NCBI RefSeq assembly: GCF_025460765.1
Contig: NZ_JAMWEG010000012.1
Location: 1 to 64,000, forward strand
DNA from: Micromonospora sp. MA102
Lineage (GTDB): Bacteria > Actinomycetota > Actinomycetes > Mycobacteriales > Micromonosporaceae
DNA length: 64,000 bases
Reading direction: 5' to 3'
Below are positions 24,580-33,342 of this stretch, in pieces (positions within the stretch are counted from its first letter, which is position 1; the number at the start of each line of letters is the position of its first letter). Under the pieces are notes generated by a model. It was not told the origin of the DNA, ran no database searches, and saw only the letters and a list, made by a program, of their open reading frames with translations. Both the position numbers and the translations under genes were made by a program.

Positions 24580-24605
24580 TTGCTATGCAACTCGTTGCAT
24601 AGCAA
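24580..24605 (+). promoter_or_regulatory. 26-bp perfect inverted repeat, PadR operator
   Basis: TTGCTATGCAAC at 24580-24591, a TC spacer, and GTTGCATAGCAA at 24594-24605 form a perfect dyad ending one base before the PadR start codon. PadR repressors bind ATGCAA/TTGCAT-type dyads, so this is almost surely the autoregulatory operator for the PadR/acyl-CoA dehydrogenase operon. Confidence 0.8.
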
Positions 24606-24606
24606 G

Positions 24607-25191
24607 ATGGCCGGCATGTCGCTGGAGCACGCCATCCTCGTCTCGCTCCTGGAGCAACCCGCCTCCGGCTACGAGCTGGCCCGGCGCTTCGACCGCTCGA
24701 TCGGCCGCTTCTGGACCGCCACCCACCAGCAGATCTACCGGGTCCTCAAGCGCATGGAGCACGACGACTGGCTGACCGCCGAGGAGGTCGGCCAGGAGGG
24801 GCTGCCGGACAAGAAGGTCTGGTCGGTCACCCACACCGGGCGATCCGCCCTGGTCACCTGGCTGCGCGCCCCGGTGCAGCCGGAGGCGGTCCGGCACGAG
24901 CTGGCCGTCAAGATCCGCGGCGCCGCGTTCGACGACGCGGCCGGCCGCGCCGCCCTGGTCACCGAGGTCGAGCGCTACCGCGCCGACCACGAGGCCACCC
25001 TCGCCGGCTACCTGGCCGGCGAGCGCCGCGACTTTCCCGACCCCACCGCACCGGACGCCCGCGCGGCCCTCCAGCACGTCGTGCTGCGCGGCGGTATCGC
25101 GTACGAGCGGATGGTGCTGGCCTGGCTCGACGACGTCCTCGACACCCTGCGCCACCTCGACCCCGCCACCCCCAGGAAGGCGATCCCGTGA
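24607..25191 (+). CDS. PadR-family transcriptional regulator
   Basis: The 194-residue protein has the PadR winged helix at residues 4-80 ('SLEHAILVSLLEQPASGYELARRFDRSIGRFWTATHQQIYRVLKRME') and a C-terminal helical (Vir-like) dimerisation domain. Members usually repress a neighbouring gene until a phenolic or lipophilic ligand binds. ATG 24607 lies immediately after the palindromic operator; ATG 24616 is an alternative. No Shine-Dalgarno sequence is seen, so the message may be leaderless or nearly so. Its stop overlaps the start of the acyl-CoA dehydrogenase-like gene, which is its most likely target. Confidence 0.88.
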   Translation: MAGMSLEHAILVSLLEQPASGYELARRFDRSIGRFWTATHQQIYRVLKRMEHDDWLTAEEVGQEGLPDKKVWSVTHTGRSALVTWLRAPVQPEAVRHELAVKIRGAAFDDAAGRAALVTEVERYRADHEATLAGYLAGERRDFPDPTAPDARAALQHVVLRGGIAYERMVLAWLDDVLDTLRHLDPATPRKAIP

Positions 25192-26909
25192 CCGATTCGC
25201 TGCTGTTCCACCCGCACCGCTACGACCCCGCCCACCTCGACGAGACCTCCCGGCGGCTGCTGCGCGCCACCGTCGACTGGTTCGAGTCCCGCGGCAAGCG
25301 GGCCCTGGTGGACAGCTACAACCACCGCGAGTGGTACGCCGACTTCCTCGACTTCGCCGCCAAGGAGGGGCTCTTCGCCACCTTCCTCACCCCGGCCGCC
25401 GACGGTGGCGGCGACCCGGACAAGCGCTGGGACACCGCCCGCAACGCTGCGCTCAGCGAGATCCTCGGCTTCTACGGCCTCGGGTACTGGTACACCTGGC
25501 AGGTCACCGTGCTCGGCCTCGGGCCGGTCTGGCAGAGCGGCAACGCCGCCGCCCGGGCCCGCGCCGCCGCGCTGCTCGACGAGGGGCACGTCATGGCGTT
25601 CGGGCTCTCCGAGCGGCCGCACGGCGCCGACATCTACTCCACCGACCTGCTGCTCACCCCGGACGCCGACGGCGGCTTCCGGGCCACCGGCGGCAAGTAC
25701 TACATCGGCAACGGCAACGTCGCCGGGCTGGTCTCCGTCTTCGGCCGGCGCGCCGACGTCGAGGGCCCCGAGGGGTACGTCTTCTTCGCCGCCGACAGCC
25801 GGCACCCCGCGTACCGGCTGGTCCGCAACGTGGTCAACGCGCAGATGTACGTCAGCGAGTTCCGCCTGGAGGACTACCCGGTGCGCGCCGAGGACGTGCT
25901 GCACACCGGTCCGGCCGCCTTCGACGCCGCGCTCAACACGGTCAACGTCGGCAAGTTCAACCTCTGCACCGCCTCCATCGGCATCTGCGAACACGCCATG
26001 TACGAGGCGGTAACCCACGCCCACCAGCGGATCCTCTACGGCCGGCGGGTCACCGACTTCCCGCACGTGCGCCGCGAACTGACCGACGCGTACGCCCGCC
26101 TGGTGGCCATGAAGCTGTTCAGCGACCGGGCGGTCGACTACTTCCGCTCGGCCGGCCCGGACGACCGGCGGTACCTGCTGTTCAACCCGATGACCAAGAT
26201 GAAGGTCACCACCGAGGGCGAGAAGGTCATCGACCTGCTCTGGGACGTGATCGCCGCCAAGGGCTTCGAGGCCGACACCTACTTCGACAAGGCCGCCAAG
26301 GACATCCGCGGCCTGCCGAAGCTGGAGGGCACCGTGCACGTCAACCTGGCGCTGATCCTCAAGTTCATGCCGAACTACCTGTTCCGGCCGGCCGAGCACC
26401 CGCCCGTGCCGACCCGGCGGGACCCGGCCGACGACGAGTTCCTGTTCCGGCAGGGGCCGGCCCGCGGCCTCGGCGCGATCCGCTTCCACGACTGGCGCAC
26501 CGCCTACGACGCGCACGCCCACCTGCCCAACGTGGCCCGCTTCCGCGAGCAGGCCGACGGGCTGACCGCCCTGCTCGCCGCGCACGCCCCGGACGAGGCC
26601 CAGCAGCGGGACCTGGACTTCCTGCTCACCGTCGGCCAGCTCTTCGCGCTGGTCGTCTACGGCCAGCTGATCCTGGAGCAGGCCGAGCTGACCGGCCTCG
26701 ACGCCGACCTGCTGGACGAGATCTTCGACCTGCTGGTCCGGGACTTCTCCGGGTACGCCACCGAACTGCACGGCAAGGCGGCCACCACCGAGGCGCAGGC
26801 CGCCTGGGCGCTCGCCCACCTGCGCCGCCCGGTCACCGACGCCGACCGCACCGCGAGGGTGTGGCAGCGGGTGGTCGCCCTCGCCGGCGCGTACGAGATG
26901 CACCCCTGA
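25188..26909 (+). CDS. Acyl-CoA dehydrogenase family protein
   Basis: This 573-residue flavoprotein shows the acyl-CoA dehydrogenase order: an N-terminal helical domain, a beta domain with 'MAFGLSERPHGADIYSTDLLLTPDADGGFRATGGKYYIGNGNVAGLVSVFG' that cradles FAD, and a C-terminal helical domain with 'NVGKFNLCTASIGICEHAMYEAVTHAHQRILYGRRVTDFPHVRRELTDAYARLVAMK'. The length is longer than the 380-residue norm, as in very-long-chain or large bacterial subfamilies. GTG 25188 overlaps the PadR stop. Co-operation with PadR suggests it acts on an exogenous acid or aromatic acyl-CoA. It ends six bases before a strong hairpin terminator. Confidence 0.87.
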   Translation: MTDSLLFHPHRYDPAHLDETSRRLLRATVDWFESRGKRALVDSYNHREWYADFLDFAAKEGLFATFLTPAADGGGDPDKRWDTARNAALSEILGFYGLGYWYTWQVTVLGLGPVWQSGNAAARARAAALLDEGHVMAFGLSERPHGADIYSTDLLLTPDADGGFRATGGKYYIGNGNVAGLVSVFGRRADVEGPEGYVFFAADSRHPAYRLVRNVVNAQMYVSEFRLEDYPVRAEDVLHTGPAAFDAALNTVNVGKFNLCTASIGICEHAMYEAVTHAHQRILYGRRVTDFPHVRRELTDAYARLVAMKLFSDRAVDYFRSAGPDDRRYLLFNPMTKMKVTTEGEKVIDLLWDVIAAKGFEADTYFDKAAKDIRGLPKLEGTVHVNLALILKFMPNYLFRPAEHPPVPTRRDPADDEFLFRQGPARGLGAIRFHDWRTAYDAHAHLPNVARFREQADGLTALLAAHAPDEAQQRDLDFLLTVGQLFALVVYGQLILEQAELTGLDADLLDEIFDLLVRDFSGYATELHGKAATTEAQAAWALAHLRRPVTDADRTARVWQRVVALAGAYEMHP

Positions 26910-26914
26910 CGGCC

Positions 26915-26937
26915 GGGCCGGGCCTCGGGCCCGGCCC
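26915..26937 (+). terminator. Hairpin terminator after the acyl-CoA dehydrogenase gene
   Basis: A 10-bp perfect stem GGGCCGGGCC (26915-26924) and its complement (26928-26937) with a 3-nt loop begins six bases past the stop codon. Confidence 0.75.
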
Positions 26938-26992
26938 CCGCCTCGTCGCCAGCGTCCGGACGAGGAGGAACGTCACGTCCCACCACAGGAGA

Positions 26993-27006
26993 TTGTCGAC
27001 AGACAA
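26993..27006 (+). promoter_or_regulatory. Inverted repeat TTGTC-N4-GACAA, possible GntR-type operator
   Basis: TTGTCGACAGACAA lies in an A/T-richer stretch about 90 bp before the secreted repeat protein gene. TTGTC/GACAA half-sites are typical of GntR-family regulators. The AT-rich AACAATTT that follows suggests a promoter. No regulator gene is adjacent, so the factor is unknown. Confidence 0.4.
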
Positions 27007-27095
27007 CAATTTCCCTCCGCCTCCCGGGCCGGCCGGCGGATCACGCCTAGCGTCTGCGTGCGACGACCCGCGACCGCGGTGCGGAAGGGAAGAGC

Positions 27096-28373
27096 ATGCG
27101 CCCGATCGGCCGGCGGCTCTGCGCCGTCACACTGACCGTCCTGCTCACCGCGATCGCCGCGCTCCCGGCATCGCCGGCGTCCGCCGCGGCGGCGTCCATC
27201 ACCGGCCACGTCCTCGACGCGCAGACCGGCGGGGCGCCCACGAACGGCGCCTGCGTCTACGCGTGGGAGGCCAACGGCGGCGGCATCGTCGCCGGGACGT
27301 GCGTCGACCTGCAGACCGGCGCCTTCACCCTCGACGGCCTCGAGTCCGGGGTGGGCTACCGGATCGAGGTCAGCCCGGGCGGTGACGCGTACCCGGCGCA
27401 GACGTGGCTTCCCGGTGCCGCGACGATCAGCGACGCGGTGCCGGTGGTCGCGCCCGCGGTGCTCGACGTCGCGCTGCCCCGCGCCGCCACGCTGACCGGC
27501 ACGCTCACCCGTTCCGACGGCACCCCGGCCGCCGGCCTCAACGTGCTGGTCTGGCTGGCGAACCGGGAGGAGGCGTTCGGGCGGTCCACCACCACGGCCG
27601 AGGACGGCAGCTGGACGATCGGCGGGCTCTACCCGACCTCGTACAAAATCTCCTTCGACTGCTGCTGGCCGGCCTGGGCGTACGGCGCGACCGACTGGGC
27701 CGGCGCGGCCGTCATCGAGGCCGCCCCGGGCGCGACGAGCCGGGTGGACGACACCTACTGGCTGCCCGCGACGCTGACCGGGCAGATCACCGACGCCGCC
27801 ACCGGAGGGCCGATCGAGGGCGCCTGCATCGAGCTGCGCAACGTCGATCCGGCCGGCGGCGGCGGGTACAGCGGCGGCTGCACCGACGCCACCGGCACCT
27901 ACCTGGCCGAGAACGTCGTCCCCGGCCGGTTCCGCGTGATCTTCTACGACCCGCAGGGCCGGTACGCCGTGGCGTACCACGGCGGCGACGACCTGGCCTC
28001 GGCGACGGTGGTGACCATCCCGCGGGGCGGCCGGGTCACCGGGGTGGACGGCAGCATGTCGCTCGGCGCCACGATCACCGGTCGGGTCGTCGACTCGCGT
28101 ACCCGGCAGCCGGTGCAGTGGGTCTGCCCGCTCGCGTTCGCCGGCCGGGACGGTGACTACGTCCCGTACGAGCAGCAGGAGTGCTCCGACGCCGACGGCC
28201 GGTGGCGGCTGTCCGCCCTGCCCGCCCGGCCCACCACCGTCCGCCTCGACGGCGGCGACCGGTACGGCGTGGTGTGGCTCTACAACGCCGGGACCCAGAC
28301 GCGGGCGACGGTGTTCGAGCCGCAGCCCGGCAGCACCGTCACCACCCGGGACGTCCGGCTCACCGGCCGCTGA
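27096..28373 (+). CDS. Secreted protein with repeated carboxypeptidase-regulatory-like domains
   Basis: The 425-residue protein starts with a Sec signal peptide (about residues 1-30, ending 'PASPASAAAA'). The rest contains about five beta-sandwich repeats of some 75-80 residues, each beginning like 'ITGHVLDAQTGGAP', 'LTGTLTRSDGTPA', 'LTGQITDAATGGPIEGACIELR' or 'ITGRVVDSRTRQPV' and ending in 'GLES/GGLYP/ENVVPGRF'. This is the carboxypeptidase-regulatory (CarboxypepD_reg) pattern. Six cysteine pairs occur ('CVYAWE...CVDL', 'CCW', 'CIELR..CTD', 'CPLAF..CSD'), pointing to disulfides outside the cell. No catalytic domain is present, so it is probably a structural or adhesive exoprotein. ATG 27096 follows AAGGGAAGAG. 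Confidence 0.72.
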   Translation: MRPIGRRLCAVTLTVLLTAIAALPASPASAAAASITGHVLDAQTGGAPTNGACVYAWEANGGGIVAGTCVDLQTGAFTLDGLESGVGYRIEVSPGGDAYPAQTWLPGAATISDAVPVVAPAVLDVALPRAATLTGTLTRSDGTPAAGLNVLVWLANREEAFGRSTTTAEDGSWTIGGLYPTSYKISFDCCWPAWAYGATDWAGAAVIEAAPGATSRVDDTYWLPATLTGQITDAATGGPIEGACIELRNVDPAGGGGYSGGCTDATGTYLAENVVPGRFRVIFYDPQGRYAVAYHGGDDLASATVVTIPRGGRVTGVDGSMSLGATITGRVVDSRTRQPVQWVCPLAFAGRDGDYVPYEQQECSDADGRWRLSALPARPTTVRLDGGDRYGVVWLYNAGTQTRATVFEPQPGSTVTTRDVRLTGR

Positions 28374-28415
28374 CCGCCGGCCGCAAACCCGGTGCGGTGC
28401 CGGTGGCGATCGCAC

Positions 28416-28421
28416 TAGGTT
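28416..28421 (+). promoter_or_regulatory. -10 box of a leaderless acetyltransferase gene
   Basis: TAGGTT ends six bases before ATG 28428, so the transcript probably begins at or next to the A of the start codon. No convincing -35 box is visible. Confidence 0.5.
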
Positions 28422-28427
28422 GCGGGG

Positions 28428-28976
28428 ATGTTCGCTCTCTCCCTGACCGACGACGCCGAGCTGCGGCCGCTCATGCCGTGGCACGCCGACGAGTTCCTCG
28501 CCAACCTCGACCGCTGCCGGGAGCACATCACCCCCTGGGTGGGCGCGTCCTTCGTGGCCACCGACGCCGAGTCCGCCCGCCGGGTCCTGCAGAACTACGC
28601 CGACCGGTGGGCCCGCGACGACGGCGGGATCTGGGGCATCTGGCAACGAGGCACCCTGGTCGGCGGGGTGATGTTCGTGTCCCTCAGCACCACCACGGGC
28701 GTCGCCGAGGCCGGCTGCTGGCTGGAGCCCGGCGCCGAGGGGCAGGGCCTGGTCACTCGTGCCGCCCGGGTGATCATCGGCTGGGCGATCCGGGACCGCG
28801 GCATCCACCGGGTGGAGTGGGTCACCAAGGCCGACAACGCGCGCAGCATCGCCGTTGCCGGGCGGCTGGGGATGAGCCGTGACGGCGTGCTCCGGGAAGC
28901 CGCACCGGGGCCGGCCGGCCGGGCCGACCTGGAGGTCTGGTCCGTGCTGGCCCCGGAATGGAAGCCGGAGGGATAG
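28428..28976 (+). CDS. GNAT acetyltransferase, RimJ/RimL type
   Basis: The 182-residue protein has the GNAT fold. The N-terminal 'LRPLMPWHADEFLANLDRCREHITPWV' is typical of the RimL ribosomal-protein serine acetyltransferase branch. The acetyl-CoA pyrophosphate loop lies in 'AEAGCWLEPGAEGQGLVTRAARVIIGWAIRDRGIHRVEWVTKADNARSIAVAGRLGM'. The acceptor could be a protein N-terminus or a small amine. The gene appears monocistronic with a leaderless mRNA. Confidence 0.85.
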   Translation: MFALSLTDDAELRPLMPWHADEFLANLDRCREHITPWVGASFVATDAESARRVLQNYADRWARDDGGIWGIWQRGTLVGGVMFVSLSTTTGVAEAGCWLEPGAEGQGLVTRAARVIIGWAIRDRGIHRVEWVTKADNARSIAVAGRLGMSRDGVLREAAPGPAGRADLEVWSVLAPEWKPEG

Positions 28977-29058
28977 CCGGGCGGGCCCTGGCGCCGGAGG
29001 GACCCCGGCGATCGGCACACCGCGGAGTTCTGTCGTACCCGGACGTCAACATGTGTCC

Positions 29059-29469
29059 ATGGCTGTCCCCGCACCGGCCGACCGGTCCCCCCAGCCGCGC
29101 GCCCTGCCGCTGCGCGAGGTCCGCACCCGGCTCACCCAGCTCGTCTCCCTCGCCGAGCTGACCGACACCGTCACCGTCGTCACCCGCGACGGCGATCCGC
29201 GCCCGGTCGCCGCGATCGTGCCCGCCGCGGCGGCGCGCACGGCGGCGCAGGCCCGCGCCGACGCCGACCGGATCGCCGCGATCAGCGCCGGCTGGTCCCG
29301 GCGGCTGGAGGAGCTGCACCGGCAGAGCAGCCGGCGGCACGCCGCCGAGCTGCGCACGCTCACCGACGCCCTCGCCGAGGTCTGGGCCGAGCTGGACCGG
29401 CGCGCCCCGGCCGGTGACCCGGCGCTCGCCCGGCTCCGCGCCGCCCACGCCGACCTGCTGCGCGGCTGA
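29059..29469 (+). CDS. Phd/YefM-like antitoxin-type protein with extended C-terminus
   Basis: The 136-residue protein opens with a Phd/YefM-like fold (about residues 15-60, 'LPLREVRTRLTQLVSLAELTDTVTVVTRDGDPRPVAAIVPAAAA'), used by type II antitoxins for DNA binding and self-repression. The remaining part is a long Arg/Ala/Leu-rich helix, likely coiled-coil ('ADRIAAISAGWSRRLEELHRQSSRRHAAELRTLTDALAEVWAEL'). No toxin gene is adjacent on either side, so it may be an orphan regulator. ATG 29059 is the only start in this frame near the first conserved residue; an ATG at 29051 is in another frame. Confidence 0.6.
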   Translation: MAVPAPADRSPQPRALPLREVRTRLTQLVSLAELTDTVTVVTRDGDPRPVAAIVPAAAARTAAQARADADRIAAISAGWSRRLEELHRQSSRRHAAELRTLTDALAEVWAELDRRAPAGDPALARLRAAHADLLRG

Positions 29470-29473
29470 CCGC

Positions 29474-29505
29474 GCGGCCTCCGGCCACCTCGGGCCGGAG
29501 GCCGC
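29474..29505. terminator. Bidirectional terminator between convergent genes
   Basis: A 13-bp perfect stem (GCGGCCTCCGGCC at 29474-29486 and its complement at 29493-29505) with a 6-nt loop sits in the 45-bp gap between the Phd-like gene and the minus-strand pgi gene. Confidence 0.8.
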
Positions 29506-29514
29506 CGGTGTGCG

Positions 29515-31149
29515 TCAGTCCCGGCCGCGCTGGGCGCGGTAGCGCCGGATCAGCGCGGCGGTGGACGAGTCCACGTCGCCGAGGTCCGCCCCGGCCCCGG
29601 TGAGCTTCGGGGCGAGCTGGTTGGCCATCACCTTGCCCAGCTCCACGCCCCACTGGTCGAAGGCGTTGATGTCCCAGACCGCGGCCTCGGTGAAGACGAT
29701 GTGCTCGTAGAGGGCGATGAGCTGGCCCAGCGTCGCCGGGGTCAGCTTCGGCGCGATGATCGACGTGGTCGGGTGGTTGCCCGGCATCACCCGGTGCGGC
29801 ACCACCTCAGGCGCGGTGCCCTCGGCCTCGACCTGCTCCTTCGTGCGGCCGAAGGCCAGCGCGGCGGTCTGCGCGAAGAAGTTCGACATGAACAGGTCGT
29901 GCATGTCGCCCAGGTCGTGGTTGGGCTGGCTGAACGCGATGAAGTCGGCCGGGATCAGCCGGGTGCCCTGGTGGATGAGCTGATAGAAGGCGTGCTGACC
30001 GTTGGTGCCCGGCTCGCCCCAGAAGATCTCCCCGGTCGGGCAGGTGACCGGCCGGCCGTCCCGGGTCACCGACTTGCCGTTGCTCTCCATGGTGAGCTGC
30101 TGGAGGTAGGCCGGGAACCGGTGCAGGTACTGGGCGTACGGCAGCACCGCGTGGGTCTCCGCGCCGAGGAAGTCGGTGTACCAGACGTTGAGCAGGCCGA
30201 GCAGCGCCGGCACGTTCCGCGCCACCGGCGTGGTCCGGAAGTGCTCGTCCACGGCGTGGTAGCCGGCCAGCATCTCCCGGAACCGCTGCGGCCCGACCGA
30301 CAGCATCACCGACAGCCCGACCGCGGAGGGCAGGGAGTAGCGCCCGCCCACCCAGTCCCAGAAGCCGAACATGTTCTCCGGGTCGATGCCGAAGTCGCGG
30401 ACCCGCTGCTCGTTGGTGCTGACCGCGACGAAGTGCCGGGCCACCGCGCTGTCGTCGGCGTCCAGCCCGGCGAGCAGCCAGCGCCGGGCCTGGTCGGCGT
30501 TGGCCAGGGTCTCCTGCGTGGAGAAGGTCTTCGAGACCACCACGAACAGCGTGCTGGCCGGGTCCAGGTCGGTGGTCTTGTCGTGGATGTCGGTCGGGTC
30601 GATGTTGGACACGAACCGGCAGCTGATCCCCGCGTCCCGGTACGCCTTCAGCGCCTCGTACGCCATCACCGGCCCGAGGTCCGAGCCGCCGATGCCGATG
30701 TTGACCACGGTGCTGATCCGCTCGCCGGTGTGGCCCCGCCAGGCGCCGGAGCGGACCCGCTCGGCGAACGCCGACATCCGGTCCAGCACGGCGTGCACGT
30801 CGGCGACGACGTCCTGACCGTCCACGATGAGCGACGCGTCGCGGGGCAGGCGCAGGGCGGTGTGCAGCACGGCCCGGTCCTCCGTGGAGTTGATGTGCTC
30901 CCCGGCGAACATGGCGGCGATCCGATCGGCCAGCCCGACCCGCTCGGCGAGCGCGGTCAGCAGGCCCAGCGTCTCGTCGGTGATCAGGTTCTTGCTGTAG
31001 TCGACGTGGAGGTCGGCGACCTCGCCGGTGAGCCGCTCACCCCGTTGTCCGTCCGCGTCGAACAGCTCCCGCAGGTGCGTGCCGCGCATCGCCTCGGCGT
31101 GCTTGCGCAGGGCCTGCCATTCGTCCGTGGTGGTGACGTCCACAGCCAT
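29515..31149 (-). CDS. pgi: Glucose-6-phosphate isomerase
   Basis: Pgi interconverts glucose-6-phosphate and fructose-6-phosphate in glycolysis. The 544-residue length is standard. Family signatures are visible: 'VNIGIGGSDLGPVMAYEAL', 'FVVVSKTFSTQETLANADQARRWL', 'FWDWVGGRYSLPSAVGLS', 'TNGQHAFYQLIHQGTRLIPADF' and 'FDQWGVELGK', which hold the catalytic Glu, His and Lys. ATG 31149 gives the usual N-terminus; an in-frame GTG 21 bases upstream overlaps the ribosome site AAGGAG. The gene stands alone here, not in a pentose-phosphate operon, and may be one of two copies. Its 250-bp upstream region is shared with a divergent ABC exporter. Confidence 0.95.
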   Translation of the reverse strand: MAVDVTTTDEWQALRKHAEAMRGTHLRELFDADGQRGERLTGEVADLHVDYSKNLITDETLGLLTALAERVGLADRIAAMFAGEHINSTEDRAVLHTALRLPRDASLIVDGQDVVADVHAVLDRMSAFAERVRSGAWRGHTGERISTVVNIGIGGSDLGPVMAYEALKAYRDAGISCRFVSNIDPTDIHDKTTDLDPASTLFVVVSKTFSTQETLANADQARRWLLAGLDADDSAVARHFVAVSTNEQRVRDFGIDPENMFGFWDWVGGRYSLPSAVGLSVMLSVGPQRFREMLAGYHAVDEHFRTTPVARNVPALLGLLNVWYTDFLGAETHAVLPYAQYLHRFPAYLQQLTMESNGKSVTRDGRPVTCPTGEIFWGEPGTNGQHAFYQLIHQGTRLIPADFIAFSQPNHDLGDMHDLFMSNFFAQTAALAFGRTKEQVEAEGTAPEVVPHRVMPGNHPTTSIIAPKLTPATLGQLIALYEHIVFTEAAVWDINAFDQWGVELGKVMANQLAPKLTGAGADLGDVDSSTAALIRRYRAQRGRD

Positions 31150-31400
31150 CGGGTCGATCTTCTCCTTCACGACGGGTCTGCCGGCCGGGCCGGCGTCGCC
31201 CCGCTGCCGGCGACCCCACCAGCCTGCCACCCGGAGCGGGCACGCGCGACGCGACCCGACATCGCCCACCCGGTGGGCCCCCCGTGGCACCACCACGGTG
31301 AGACACCATTGAGACGCCTGTTCGACACGCCGGACACGGGGAGACACCGACTCGTCGCGGATCGTAGGCTCCGGAAGCTGACCGTACCGGAGGAGGCCCC

Positions 31401-33338
31401 ATGGCGACGGTGATCGGCCCCCGACCCCCGTCCGACGAGGAGGAGGCGGCGGAAGAGTCGCCGCTGCCCGAGCTGGCGGACGGCCACTGGATGAACCGGG
31501 CCACCGAGTTCGCGCACACCAGCTTCTGGGCAGTGGCCCGCCGGCTGCCCGCGCTGGTCCGCGAGGCTGTCGGCCTGGCCTGGGCGACCAGCCGCCGGGA
31601 CACCATCGCCTCGATCGGGCTCAACATCGCCGCCGGGGTGCTCACCACGCTCGGCCTGCTGGCCACCACCGGGGTGCTCCGACAGCTCTTCGCCGCCGGC
31701 CCCACGCCCGACCGGATCCGCGCGGCGCTGCCCGCCCTGCTGCTCGCCGCCGCGGCGGTGACCATGCGCGGGGCGCTGACCATTGCCGCCGGCTGGGCGC
31801 AGGCCCGGCTCATCCCGCAGATCAACTACCAGGTGGAGCTGCGGCTCTTCGAGACCACCACCGCGGTCGAACTGGCCGCCTTCGACGATGCCGGCTTCGC
31901 CGAGGAGATGGACCGGGCCCGGGACCGTGGCATGGCCGAGGCGGCGTCGATCGTGGACCACACCGTCAACCTGGTCACCGGACTGGTGGGGGTGCTGGCC
32001 ACCGCCGCCGCGGTGACGGTGATCCAGCCCGTGCTGCTGCCCTGCCTGCTGCTCGCGGCCGTGCCGGAGGCGGCCACCGCGGTGAAGATGGCCCGCCGGC
32101 AGTACCTCGCCCTGCTGGCCTGGATCACCCGGCGCCGCCGGATGTACCTGCTGGCCCGGCTGATGGCCGACCGGCACACCGCCGCCGAGATCCGGACCTA
32201 CCAGATGCGTGACTTCCTGCTCGCCGAGTACCACCGGATGATGACCGTGGAGACCCGGGCCCAGCTGCGGCTGGCCCGCTCGCAGACCGTCACCCGCGCG
32301 GTCGGCCTGTCGGTGACCGGGATCGCGGCGTTCGGCGTCTACGCCGTCCTGGGTGGCCTGCTGCTCGGCGGTGTGGTGGCGCTGGCCGCCGCGGCCACCG
32401 CGCTGCTCGCCCTCCAGTCCGCCCGGTCCAGCCTCCGCATGGCGGTGTTCGCCACCAACTCGCTCTACGAGGACGCGCTCTACTACCAGGACTACCGCGA
32501 CTTCCTGGACCGCGCCCGGCACCGGGTGCCCGCCGGTGGCACGCGGCCGGTGGACGGCTTCGACCGGATCGACCTCGATCGGGTCAGCCTCCGCTACCCG
32601 GACACCGAGACGGCCGCCGTCGACGAGGTCAGCCTGACCGTCCGGCGCGGTGAGGTGATCGCGCTGGTGGGGGAGAACGGCTCCGGCAAGACCACCCTGG
32701 CCAAGCTCATCGCCGGCCTCTACCGGCCCACCGCCGGGGTGATCCGCTGGGACGGGGTGGACACCGCCGAGCTGGACCCGCGGCAGACCGCCGCGCAGGT
32801 CGCGGTGATGAGCCAGGACTGGTGGAGGTTCCCGTTCACCGCTCGGCAGAACATCCGGATCGGCCGGCACGACCGGCCCGGCGACCGGCCCGGCCCGGAC
32901 GTCGAGGCCGCGGCCCGGGACGCCGCCGCGCACGACATGATCACCGAGTTGCCGTTCGGGTACGACACGCTGCTGGACCGGCAGTTCAAGGACGGCCAGG
33001 ACCTCTCCGGCGGGCAGTGGCAGCGGCTCGTGGCCGCCCGCGGTCTCTACCGCGACGCCCGCCTGCTGATCTGCGACGAGCCCTCGGCGGCCCTCGACGC
33101 GCGGGCCGAGCACGCCCTCTTCCAGCACCTGCGGCGGCACCCCGACCGGGCCGTCGTGCTCATCACCCACCGGTTGGCCAACGTCCGGCACGCCGACCGG
33201 ATCTTCGTGATGGACCACGGCCGGCTCATCCAGGAGGGGGACCACGACGAGCTGATGGCCCAGGAGGGCCTCTACCGGGAGCTGTTCGAGCTGCAGGCGG
33301 CCGGCTACCTGGCGCAGGCCGGGGAGGCCGGCGGCTGA
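31401..33338 (+). CDS. ABC exporter with fused membrane and ATPase domains (LanT-like, no peptidase)
   Basis: The 645-residue protein joins a six-helix exporter domain (about residues 60-360) to an ATPase domain. Walker A is GENGSGKT (424-431), the signature is 'DLSGGQWQRLVAARGLYRD', Walker B 'LLICDEPSAALD', and the switch His is in 'VVLITHRLANVRHAD'. 'SQDWWRFPFTARQNIRIG' at the Q-loop is typical of half-transporters found beside peptide natural-product clusters. It has an acidic N-terminus and lacks a C39 leader peptidase. No precursor peptide or modification enzyme is next to it, so its cargo is unknown. ATG 31401 follows GGAGGAG. A TAGGCT at 31365-31370 is a possible -10 box. Confidence 0.82.
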   Translation: MATVIGPRPPSDEEEAAEESPLPELADGHWMNRATEFAHTSFWAVARRLPALVREAVGLAWATSRRDTIASIGLNIAAGVLTTLGLLATTGVLRQLFAAGPTPDRIRAALPALLLAAAAVTMRGALTIAAGWAQARLIPQINYQVELRLFETTTAVELAAFDDAGFAEEMDRARDRGMAEAASIVDHTVNLVTGLVGVLATAAAVTVIQPVLLPCLLLAAVPEAATAVKMARRQYLALLAWITRRRRMYLLARLMADRHTAAEIRTYQMRDFLLAEYHRMMTVETRAQLRLARSQTVTRAVGLSVTGIAAFGVYAVLGGLLLGGVVALAAAATALLALQSARSSLRMAVFATNSLYEDALYYQDYRDFLDRARHRVPAGGTRPVDGFDRIDLDRVSLRYPDTETAAVDEVSLTVRRGEVIALVGENGSGKTTLAKLIAGLYRPTAGVIRWDGVDTAELDPRQTAAQVAVMSQDWWRFPFTARQNIRIGRHDRPGDRPGPDVEAAARDAAAHDMITELPFGYDTLLDRQFKDGQDLSGGQWQRLVAARGLYRDARLLICDEPSAALDARAEHALFQHLRRHPDRAVVLITHRLANVRHADRIFVMDHGRLIQEGDHDELMAQEGLYRELFELQAAGYLAQAGEAGG

Positions 33339-33342
33339 GGGT

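Noticed and set aside
21522..24602. A 1026-codon plus-strand open frame
   Set aside because: It runs antisense to the FAD protein gene and out of frame through the mannosyltransferase, has no family resemblance, and would overlap the SAM-IV riboswitch.
29051..29161. ATG at 29051 as start of the Phd-like gene
   Set aside because: It is in a different reading frame whose translation lacks the Phd/YefM pattern.
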